Positions 23,807 through 29,978 of a DNA stretch of 35,475 bases are shown piece after piece. Position 1 is the stretch's first letter, and the number at the start of each line of letters is the position of its first letter. The DNA lies in the NCBI RefSeq assembly GCF_000970755.1, contig NZ_KQ034007.1, positions 1,627,204-1,662,678 of the forward strand. Direction: 5' to 3'. Source of the stretch: Lactobacillus kimbladii (GTDB lineage Bacteria > Bacillota > Bacilli > Lactobacillales > Lactobacillaceae). A program made the translations under genes and the position numbers. The notes beneath the pieces are model-generated. The model was not told where the DNA came from. It saw nothing but the letters and a program-made list of their open reading frames with translations, and ran no database searches.

Positions 23807-23834
23807 ATTTTAGACGCTTTAAATATTTAATCAA
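23807..23834 (-). promoter_or_regulatory. Promoter of NlpC/P60 gene 1
   Basis: On the minus strand TTGATT (complement of 23829-23834) and TAAAAT (complement of 23807-23812) are 16 bases apart. The -35 directly abuts the TGTAAC of the WalR-like box. Confidence 0.6.
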
Positions 23835-23851
23835 GTTACACTAATCAAACA
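23835..23851 (-). promoter_or_regulatory. WalR(YycF)-like box, NlpC/P60 gene 1 (half matching)
   Basis: On the minus strand TGTTTG, five bases, then TGTAAC, directly upstream of the -35. The known WalR consensus is TGTWAH-N5-TGTWAH. The second hexamer matches fully and the first in four of six positions. Confidence 0.45.
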
Positions 23852-23856
23852 GTACT

Positions 23857-23887
23857 AAAAAAACACTTAGAAGGTTTCCAAGTGTTT
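23857..23887. terminator. Terminator of NlpC/P60 gene 2
   Basis: AAACACTT at 23861-23868 pairs with AAGTGTTT at 23880-23887. On the minus strand the stem is followed by at least seven U. It lies about 25 bases after the gene 2 stop. Confidence 0.8.
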
Positions 23888-23910
23888 TAATTTATTTAAA
23901 ATATATTCTT

Positions 23911-24642
23911 TTATTCAAGAACACGTTTTGCAACTGATGGATAGAAATAAGAACTTAAATTTTCCTTCACAACTCCTTGAGCCGGAGTAGCAGCATGAAC
24001 ATACTGATTGTCGCCAACATAGATACCTACATGATATGGTGCTGTTGAAGATCCCCAGAACAAAAGATCACCCGGTTTTAAATTTTGCAGTGAAACCTTT
24101 TTGCCCTGCTTAACTTGTGAATAAGTTGTACGGCTTAAGTTTACCCCAGTAGCCTTGTTATAAACATATTGAGCTAAACCAGAGCAATCAAAACCTTGCG
24201 GTCCGTTTCCGCCCCATGCATAAGATTTACCAACCTCAGCTTTTGCCAAATCAGCAACTTTTTCTGCCTGTTTTACACTCTTCTTCTTGATAGTTCTAGC
24301 TTGAACTTTTGCTAATTTAGCTCCCGGTTTGACAGTATAACGCGCCTGAATCCATTGGCCTTCACCAATTTCATACCAAGTGTTGCCTTTTTTATCAATT
24401 GCTCTGCTTAAAACCCGCACGGTTTTACCGTGTTTAATCCTTTTCCCAGTAAAAGTAGGATTTTCATAATTATCCCAAACATTAATGCCATATCCAGGAA
24501 CATAATTGATTTTTAGCTTGTTTGTAGCTGCTTTAACATTAGTAGCCGCAGAACTGGTGTTAACTGCATTCGCAACTCCAAAGCCAGTAATAGTCAAGGC
24601 CGCAGCAGTAGTAAATTTAACTAAATTACTTTTAACTTTCAA
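23911..24642 (-). CDS. Secreted NlpC/P60 peptidoglycan endopeptidase 2
   Basis: About 243 residues. A signal peptide (KVKSNLVKFTTAAALTITGFGVANA) is followed by a SH3-like region (about 46-105, INVWDNYENP ... WYEIGEGQWIQARYT) and an NlpC/P60 domain. Numbered from TTG 24648, the triad Cys155 (DCSGLA), His206 (PYHVGIY) and His218 (YVHAATP) is complete, so hydrolysis of peptide stems is likely. Two in-frame TTG codons could start it. The one at 24642 is preferred because GGGGGG lies nine bases upstream, against three for 24648. A perfect WalR-like box lies about 85 bases upstream. Confidence 0.92.
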   Translation of the reverse strand: MKVKSNLVKFTTAAALTITGFGVANAVNTSSAATNVKAATNKLKINYVPGYGINVWDNYENPTFTGKRIKHGKTVRVLSRAIDKKGNTWYEIGEGQWIQARYTVKPGAKLAKVQARTIKKKSVKQAEKVADLAKAEVGKSYAWGGNGPQGFDCSGLAQYVYNKATGVNLSRTTYSQVKQGKKVSLQNLKPGDLLFWGSSTAPYHVGIYVGDNQYVHAATPAQGVVKENLSSYFYPSVAKRVLE

Positions 24643-24727
24643 AATCAAAATCCCCCCGTATTAGCATCAAGTTGTTTTAAAATTAAGTTCTATTTCTATG
24701 TTACAAAATCAATTTTACACGCATATT

Positions 24728-24744
24728 GTTACAATAAGGTTACA
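24728..24744 (-). promoter_or_regulatory. WalR(YycF)-like box, NlpC/P60 gene 2 (perfect)
   Basis: On the minus strand TGTAAC (complement of 24739-24744), five bases, TGTAAC (complement of 24728-24733). Both hexamers match TGTWAH and the five-base spacing is exact. A third TGTAAC lies 23 bases further downstream (24700-24705). Confidence 0.65.
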
Positions 24745-24762
24745 ATAATAATACCGGTAAGT

Positions 24763-24798
24763 AAAAAAGCCCTTTCAACTACACTATAGCTAAAAGAA
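24763..24798 (-). terminator. Terminator of NlpC/P60 gene 3
   Basis: On the minus strand 12-base arms (complements of 24787-24798 and 24770-24781) pair throughout, with four G-U pairs, around a five-base loop. C and six U follow. Confidence 0.65.
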
Positions 24799-24845
24799 CG
24801 TATCTACAATATTCAAAATTTTAAAAATATAGAATCAGAGTTTAA

Positions 24846-25337
24846 TTAGTCTAATATACGTTTAGCAGCGGAAGGATAGAAATATGCACTAAGTGATTGT
24901 TTTAAAACGCCTTGACTTGGTGTAGCCGCATGAACAAATTGGTTATCTCCAACATAGATGCCAACGTGATAAGGGGCAACGGAAGAGCCCCAGAAAAGCA
25001 AATCGCCCTTCTTCAATTTTTTTAATGAAACTTTTTTACCTTCTGTTACTTGAGAATACGTGGTTCTTGGTAAAGTTTTACTTCCAGCTTTTTTATAAAC
25101 ATATTGTACTAAACCTGAACAATCAAAAGAATAAGGACCTGTAGCACCATATACATATCTTTTGCCAACCTGTTTTTTGGCTAATTTAGCTACGGCTGTC
25201 TGCTTCTTAGTTACACTACTGGCACTGACATCATTCACTGTGGCAGCAGTGACTACTGTTACACTAGTTGCACCAGTGAAAAACAAAGCTATGACAGTTA
25301 TTAATCTAATTAATATCTTTGAATGTCCGTGTTTCAA
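24846..25337 (-). CDS. Secreted NlpC/P60 peptidoglycan endopeptidase 3 (short form)
   Basis: About 163 residues from TTG 25337: KHGHSKILIRLITVIALFF begins a signal peptide ending in TAA, followed almost at once by the NlpC/P60 domain. There is no SH3-like region, unlike the two paralogues. The triad is complete (DCSGLV, PYHVGIY, FVHAATP). A longer frame starts at ATG 25442, but that ATG has no ribosome-binding site, lies upstream of the probable -10, and would put 35 residues before the signal peptide. ATTTTGAAA at the proposed start is shared with paralogue 2. Confidence 0.85.
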   Translation of the reverse strand: MKHGHSKILIRLITVIALFFTGATSVTVVTAATVNDVSASSVTKKQTAVAKLAKKQVGKRYVYGATGPYSFDCSGLVQYVYKKAGSKTLPRTTYSQVTEGKKVSLKKLKKGDLLFWGSSVAPYHVGIYVGDNQFVHAATPSQGVLKQSLSAYFYPSAAKRILD

Positions 25338-25431
25338 AATTAAACTCTTTTCTAATCCATATGCGAAAATTGTGCGTAAATATAACAAATGATAGTTGGC
25401 AATCACTCGTCCTATTTCTTCGACATTTTCT

Positions 25432-25437
25432 ATAATA
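25432..25437 (-). promoter_or_regulatory. Probable -10 of NlpC/P60 gene 3
   Basis: TATTAT on the minus strand, ten bases downstream of the WalR-like box and about 95 bases upstream of the proposed TTG start. No good -35 is seen, which is common for activated promoters. Confidence 0.4.
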
Positions 25438-25447
25438 CTCATTTAAT

Positions 25448-25464
25448 GTTACACATTTGTTTCA
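25448..25464 (-). promoter_or_regulatory. WalR(YycF)-like box, NlpC/P60 gene 3 (one mismatch)
   Basis: On the minus strand TGAAAC (complement of 25459-25464), five bases, TGTAAC (complement of 25448-25453). Only the third base of the first hexamer departs from TGTWAH-N5-TGTWAH. Confidence 0.55.
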
Positions 25465-25529
25465 AACGAGCTACAAAACGATAAGAATTTTATTTTTGAA
25501 ACGGGTACTTTTTTACAAAAGTAATTTTA

Positions 25530-26084
25530 TTAGTTCAGTGTTTTCCTGAGACCTGCGACAATGGTGAGAAGTTTTTTTTCAGTCTGCTGCCAGTTATCAT
25601 TAATTAATACGTGGGCATCTTTTTTAAGGCTATCAGGTAACACATTTAGTTCACTGCCACTTAATCGCTCTTTAATTTTGTGAGGATCATCGCCTCTTTT
25701 TAGTAAGCGTTCAGCAAGCATTTCTTTAGAGCTGGTAGTAATGTATAAAAAATAGACTTGACTACTGATTGCAGCCAAATAGGAAGCAGCTCCCTTAATA
25801 TCAACAATCAAGGAAACTATATCATGGTCCAGCCAGGCATTTTCTAATGCTTCTCTGCTCGAACCATATTGGTATGAACCATATTTAACGTGCTCAAAAA
25901 AATGTAGTTTTTTAAAACTGGCTTCAGTTTCAAAATGATAAGAGCCTTCAGGACTCTCTCCTGGTCTAATCGGTCTGGTCGTGTGAGTCAAAACTCTGGG
26001 AATATTAAACTTATTTGCTAAATATTCTGAAATAGTTGTTTTACCGGCTCCACTAGGGCCAGCAATTAAAATTAATTTTTGCAA
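25530..26084 (-). CDS. Guanylate kinase-like protein
   Basis: 184-residue P-loop kinase of the guanylate kinase family, which phosphorylates GMP to GDP. Walker A is GPSGAGKTT (9-17), and THTTRPIRPGESPEGSYHF (33-51) is the GMP-binding motif, with His where Ser is usual. YGSYQYGSSREAL and VDIKGAASYL (typical DxxGA) follow. It is shorter and more divergent than a housekeeping Gmk (about 205 residues), so it is probably a second, lactobacillus-type copy. The ATG has AGGAAG upstream. Confidence 0.82.
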   Translation of the reverse strand: MQKLILIAGPSGAGKTTISEYLANKFNIPRVLTHTTRPIRPGESPEGSYHFETEASFKKLHFFEHVKYGSYQYGSSREALENAWLDHDIVSLIVDIKGAASYLAAISSQVYFLYITTSSKEMLAERLLKRGDDPHKIKERLSGSELNVLPDSLKKDAHVLINDNWQQTEKKLLTIVAGLRKTLN

Positions 26085-26178
26085 AATCCAAGCTTCCTTT
26101 ACTTGAAAACAATTCGCTTTTATAATAATATCTTTCTATTATAATGAAACATGGGTAAGAGAGGAAGTAAAATTTATT

Positions 26179-26493
26179 ATGAAAAAAGCAGATGTGAAAG
26201 CAGATGACATTCTTAGCGCCAAATCTGAAGAAGAGCTGAACAAACCTTTTCTTGGTAAAGTAGAAAAAATTTACGAAAATTCTGCCCTGCTAAAAATTAT
26301 TGATTATGATCCGACTGATAAGACCGCAGTTAGTGACTTAAATCAAAAAATAGTAGTCAATTTCAAGAATTTAAAGAGCGTTCCTAAAAAGAAAATTAAG
26401 GAAATTCAGGATTTGGCCAAAAGTGACGTTAAAGTAGAAAAAATTAAAAAAGCTGCCAAAGAAAAAGCAAATGCTGACAAGAAGAAAGATTAA
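26179..26493 (+). CDS. Small conserved protein with DUF2187-like core
   Basis: 104 residues, highly charged. The middle GKVEKIYENSALLKI ... IVVNFKNLK resembles the DUF2187 (YkvS-type) fold of small Firmicutes proteins, a short KOW/S1-like beta barrel. The C-terminal third is Lys/Ala-rich and helical (KKIKEIQDLAKSDVKVEKIKK; shown shortened), possibly nucleic-acid binding. Function is not known. It is divergent from the guanylate kinase-like gene; GAGAGGAAG lies upstream of the ATG, with TATAAT about 45 bases upstream. Confidence 0.7.
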   Translation: MKKADVKADDILSAKSEEELNKPFLGKVEKIYENSALLKIIDYDPTDKTAVSDLNQKIVVNFKNLKSVPKKKIKEIQDLAKSDVKVEKIKKAAKEKANADKKKD

Positions 26494-26514
26494 TAGCTAT
26501 TTTTAATTAAGAAA

Positions 26515-26546
26515 CAGTGAATAAGGATTCACTGCTCTTTTTTTTT
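26515..26546 (+). terminator. Rho-independent terminator
   Basis: CAGTGAAT at 26515-26522 pairs with ATTCACTG at 26527-26534, followed by CT and nine or more T. It ends the small DUF2187-like gene. Confidence 0.85.
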
Positions 26547-26601
26547 GCTGCGTTTTTGCCTAAAATTAAACCATGAAAATATTTATGATATGGAGAAAAA
26601 A

Positions 26602-28125
26602 GTGAAAGAAAAAGCACGAACTGTCTTATTTTGGTTTATTTTAATTCAACCTTTTTTAGATTTATATTGGTTTTATCACGGCACTCTGGCCAATATTTTA
26701 CCATTTACTCTGCCTACCATTATTCGTATTTTAGCTGTGGCAACACTAGTTTGCCTTTATTTTAGTTCGCAAAATTCCTGGCAGAAACTATCACGGGAAA
26801 AGTGGCTGTTAATTTATATTATTCTTTTAGTTGTCTATTCAGCACTTCATTTACTGCATGTGCAACACTTTACCAGTGTCAGCCCTAACAATTATGGTTA
26901 CACTGCCAGTGGAGAAATCTTTTATTTAATTAGAATGATGCTGCCCTTAACAGTTCTTTATTTAACTAATGAATTAGATTTTAGTCAAAAACAATTGCAA
27001 CTGGTGATTGAAGGTATCTCAGGATTGTTTTCAGGCACTATCGTTCTTTCCAACCTTTTTGTTATTTCTCTTAAATCGTATGAAACAGGAACTATCAGCG
27101 CCAACATTTTTGAATGGTTCTTTAATCCTAATATTGGCTATTCACACATGGCTTCTAAAGGTTTCTTCAACTTTACCAATATGATCTCAGCAGTATTGTT
27201 CATGCTGCTACCACTTATGCTGTACTATCTTTTTACTTCATTTAGCTGGCATACAGTTTTGCTAAATGTTGTGCAAGCTCTGGCAATGATCGAGATTGGT
27301 ACTAAAGTAGCAGCTATTGGACTAATTGGTGGCATAATTATTGGGCTTATTCTGTTTGGTTTACATAAATATCTGATTAAAGATGTAAAAAAAGGTGGCA
27401 AGGCATTTTTAGTTGCAGTCTTAATTGAAGTTGGATCTCTGGTGATTTTACCTTTTGGTCCTGCGATTCAGCGTTACAATTATGAAATTTATTTAGCCAA
27501 ACAATCTGACCACGACTTAACTGATGAAAAAAAGGAACTAGCTGCGGGCTTACAAAAATATCCTAGAGGCCAAAAACGGGCAGAATTTCTGCGCTACTTT
27601 ATCAAGAAAAATTATCAAGAATATGCTCTTAACCCTAAATTTGTCTTCAAAAGCTACCCCTACCAGTATGATCCAGAATTTTGGCTTAAAATTATGAATG
27701 AACCGGGTCAAGCGCGAATGGAAAATCGCCATATTGAAAAAGCAATGCTTAATCAAGTAGTCAAAACCAATAACAATAAGCTAGATAAATTTTTGGGTAT
27801 TTCATACATTCGAGAAAACAACATCTTTAATTTAGAGCGCGATTTCACTGCTCAAATATATTCTTTAGGTTGGCTCGGAATGCTCTTGTTTGTCGGACCA
27901 TACTTGGCAGTATTAATTTATAGTGCTTACAGATGGCTAAGATATAAGACATCACGCACCTATTTAGCCAGTTCTTTAATTGTTTCCAGCAGTTTCATTT
28001 TATTGGCAGCTTTTTCTTCTGGTAATGTAGTCGACTTCTTGACAGCTAGCTTTATTCTCGCTTTTGTCGAAGGAAATCTCCTGGTTCAAGTTCGCAAAAA
28101 AGAAACAATACAGATTGCTCATTGA
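26602..28125 (+). CDS. O-antigen-ligase/polymerase-like membrane protein
   Basis: About 508 residues with some ten to twelve hydrophobic helices and one large extracellular loop (about 300-410, numbered from the longer frame; KQSDHDLTDEKKELAAGLQK onward), the layout of the Wzy/O-antigen ligase family. The helix-loop pattern GTKVAAIGLIGGIIIGLIL is compatible with this. No catalytic residue can be assigned. The start is placed at GTG 26602 (KEKARTVLFWF) because GGAG lies six bases upstream; the ATGs at 26545 and 26590 lack a ribosome-binding site. It stands alone, without glycosyltransferase neighbours. Confidence 0.7.
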   Translation: MKEKARTVLFWFILIQPFLDLYWFYHGTLANILPFTLPTIIRILAVATLVCLYFSSQNSWQKLSREKWLLIYIILLVVYSALHLLHVQHFTSVSPNNYGYTASGEIFYLIRMMLPLTVLYLTNELDFSQKQLQLVIEGISGLFSGTIVLSNLFVISLKSYETGTISANIFEWFFNPNIGYSHMASKGFFNFTNMISAVLFMLLPLMLYYLFTSFSWHTVLLNVVQALAMIEIGTKVAAIGLIGGIIIGLILFGLHKYLIKDVKKGGKAFLVAVLIEVGSLVILPFGPAIQRYNYEIYLAKQSDHDLTDEKKELAAGLQKYPRGQKRAEFLRYFIKKNYQEYALNPKFVFKSYPYQYDPEFWLKIMNEPGQARMENRHIEKAMLNQVVKTNNNKLDKFLGISYIRENNIFNLERDFTAQIYSLGWLGMLLFVGPYLAVLIYSAYRWLRYKTSRTYLASSLIVSSSFILLAAFSSGNVVDFLTASFILAFVEGNLLVQVRKKETIQIAH

Positions 28126-28158
28126 TGTAAAATTTTATTTTTTAATAATTTCAATTTA

Positions 28159-28195
28159 AAAGGCTCCTTGTCAAACCTATTGGCAAAGAGCCTTT
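28159..28195. terminator. Hairpin terminator after the O-antigen-ligase-like gene
   Basis: AAAGGCTC at 28159-28166 pairs with GAGCCTTT at 28188-28195, with TTG/CAA continuing inside. The T-run is weak on the plus strand (TTTAAAATTT) and TTTTAAATT on the minus strand. The following gap to 28318 shows no gene. Confidence 0.65.
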
Positions 28196-28318
28196 AAAAT
28201 TTATCAGTTTTACTAGTAGTCTCGCCTAATTTAATAGTAGCAATCTACTTAAATTTTCAATGTAAATGAGGCATAGCATACTTTTAAAATTATGCAAGCG
28301 CTTTATTTTAAATTAATT

Positions 28319-28939
28319 TTACTTTTCTTTGATAAATGATGAATCTGGAATTCTAATTAAATAGTAACGAGTCGCATTATGGCCAGCATGCATTCCAATG
28401 CCATTCTGCCACACTTTTTTATAGTTGGCTGTATAAATAGCAACATAAGCACGTTGATATTTACGATCCATTTTCTGCAATTCTTTTTTATCATAGGGAA
28501 TTTTTGCAGCATTCAGATCCAAAGGACTTTTGCCATATGCAACGGTGGCAAAATCACTGGATACTTTAATCTTTTTACCTGGTCTGTAATAGGTAAAAGT
28601 CTGGGTACTAATCCTTTTCTTTTTCGAATCAATCGTAACGTAACTCGAATTACCTTCCCCAGTATTCATGACAATAGGTTCGTAAGTAATGTGCGCTGTT
28701 ATTTTGCTAGTATCTTCAAGGTCAGGATTATCCAGCATCGTTTTGTTAAAAAGCCAGCCAATGCCAAATATTAAAACGACTATTTCAATAACGTCGACTA
28801 GAAAATTAGGCCAGCTAAACTGCCTGTGCTTCTTTATAATCATAGTAATTCGGCGTTTGCGAATATTTTGCACAACAAAAACTAAATACAGAATAATAAT
28901 TACCCATAACAAAACTCCAAGTAGATTCCAGCTAACCAT
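28319..28939 (-). CDS. Membrane protein of a lactobacillus family (possibly LVIS_2131 type)
   Basis: 206 residues: two N-terminal transmembrane helices (about 5-24 and 47-66) joined by a basic cytoplasmic loop, then an extracellular domain of about 135 residues rich in Tyr and Lys (SSYVTIDSKKKRISTQTFTY, YQRAYVAIYTANYKKVWQNG). The pattern recalls the uncharacterised LVIS_2131 family of lactobacilli, recalled from memory and not verified. No catalytic motif is seen. AGGAGG precedes the ATG. Function is unknown. Confidence 0.7.
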   Translation of the reverse strand: MVSWNLLGVLLWVIIILYLVFVVQNIRKRRITMIIKKHRQFSWPNFLVDVIEIVVLIFGIGWLFNKTMLDNPDLEDTSKITAHITYEPIVMNTGEGNSSYVTIDSKKKRISTQTFTYYRPGKKIKVSSDFATVAYGKSPLDLNAAKIPYDKKELQKMDRKYQRAYVAIYTANYKKVWQNGIGMHAGHNATRYYLIRIPDSSFIKEK

Positions 28940-29060
28940 AACGGACCTCCTGCTTCTTTCTCCATTATATTGTAAAAAGTATCTTTTGAATAGCTGAGCT
29001 TAAAAATAGCATTATTAAAGCAATAATTAAAAACCTTTCCCTGTTAAAAAATAAGGATTT

Positions 29061-29618
29061 CTATTTAGTCTTTTTGGTAGTTTTTTTCTTAGTTTTAGCA
29101 GTTTTTTTAGTAACTTCCGCTTTAGTAACTGCCTTCTTTTTGACTGAAGTCGAAGGCTTTTGATATTCACGCACCTGTTTAATTTTTTCCTGCATTGCAT
29201 CTGTCAGTCTGTCTACAATACCGGTTTCATCTTGTTCAATTTCTTCTTCTGTTGCTATCTGGTCAATTCTAAACCCTGATGCATTCAAATATTCTGATTG
29301 AGTTTCAAAATAAATGGCAACAGGATATTCTTTACCTTCTTCGAAAAAATTAGCGATCTTTTTGTAATTACTATAAGGCAAATTAATAATATTGCTTTCT
29401 AAAGCAAAGACAATTGGTCTCTGTCCGCTTATTTCAAGTGCAACATGACTTAATGAATTATGTTTAAGCGCAGCTCTGGTTTCTTCAACTAATTTAGTCG
29501 CCAACTCTTGTATTCTGGCTTTTGACTTACTAATTTCTGCGTATTTAACAGTTTCTAAGTCTTCAATATAATCTTGTTTTTCTATTTTTGTGGTTAAATC
29601 TGTTAAGCTTATTTTCAA
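29061..29618 (-). CDS. Unrecognised cytoplasmic protein with Lys/Thr-rich tail
   Basis: 185 residues. The first about 150 are acidic and probably globular (ALEISGQRPIVFALESNI; IANFFEEGKEYPVAIYFETQ). The last about 30 are almost entirely Lys, Thr, Ala and Val in repeats such as KKTAKTKKKTTKKTK, resembling the basic tails of nucleic-acid-binding proteins. There is no signal peptide or helix. It is not assigned to a family. The start at 29618 has no strong GGAGG; AAGGGA lies upstream. Confidence 0.65.
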   Translation of the reverse strand: MKISLTDLTTKIEKQDYIEDLETVKYAEISKSKARIQELATKLVEETRAALKHNSLSHVALEISGQRPIVFALESNIINLPYSNYKKIANFFEEGKEYPVAIYFETQSEYLNASGFRIDQIATEEEIEQDETGIVDRLTDAMQEKIKQVREYQKPSTSVKKKAVTKAEVTKKTAKTKKKTTKKTK

Positions 29619-29845
29619 ATTAAAATCCCTTATCTAAATTTATCAAATTTTATCAGTCTTTTATACGATACAAAAAGTTTTGTTTAAAAACAATTTTTTT
29701 ATTTCTTTTAAAAAAAATTTTTTAAAAAACACTTTTGCTAATCAATGTTAACTAAAAATAGTTAAATGCTGTTTTTATTCAAAGAAAACCACTGTTTAAG
29801 CAGAATTTTTGCCAATATTAAATAACACTTTGCTCTATAAAATTT

Positions 29846-29862
29846 TGAAAAAGCGCTTTTAT
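29846..29862. promoter_or_regulatory. cre-like site 1 (CcpA)
   Basis: TGAAAAAGCGCTTTTAT contains the palindrome AAAAGCGCTTTT, close to the strong cre form TGAAAGCGCTTTCA. It lies 50 bases upstream of site 2. Confidence 0.45.
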
Positions 29863-29897
29863 AAATTATTATTAAAAAAACATAGCTGTATCTACTT

Positions 29898-29911
29898 TAC
29901 AAGCGTTTTCA
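29898..29911. promoter_or_regulatory. cre-like site 2 (CcpA) overlapping the promoter
   Basis: TACAAGCGTTTTCA matches TGWAANCGNTNWCA except near its left end. It overlaps the -35 and the spacer, where CcpA binding would repress. Confidence 0.45.
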
Positions 29912-29978
29912 CATAGAGTAAATTTAACATGTAACTAAAAATTTTTCACTAAATTTTTTAACTGAAAGGTAGACGAAT

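Larger units (their letters stand above)
29619..29978 (+). promoter_or_regulatory. AT-rich upstream region of the multicopper oxidase gene
   Basis: A 360-base gap without a gene. The stretch at about 29695-29725 is made of phased A- and T-tracts that should bend DNA. TTTACA (29896-29901) and TAAATT (29919-29924) with a 17-base spacer form a promoter about 55 bases upstream of the gene. Two cre-like sites (29846-29862 and 29898-29911) flank or overlap it. Confidence 0.5.

Noticed and set aside
28293-28306. cre-like sequence TGCAAGCGCTTTAT
   Set aside because: It lies downstream of the 28319 gene and downstream of the O-antigen-ligase-like gene, with no promoter nearby, so a regulatory role is unlikely.
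28379-28774. 131-residue plus-strand open frame opposite the 28319-28939 membrane protein
   Set aside because: It lies wholly antisense to a gene with a good ribosome-binding site and clear helices, has no ribosome-binding site of its own and shows low-complexity Ile/Phe composition.
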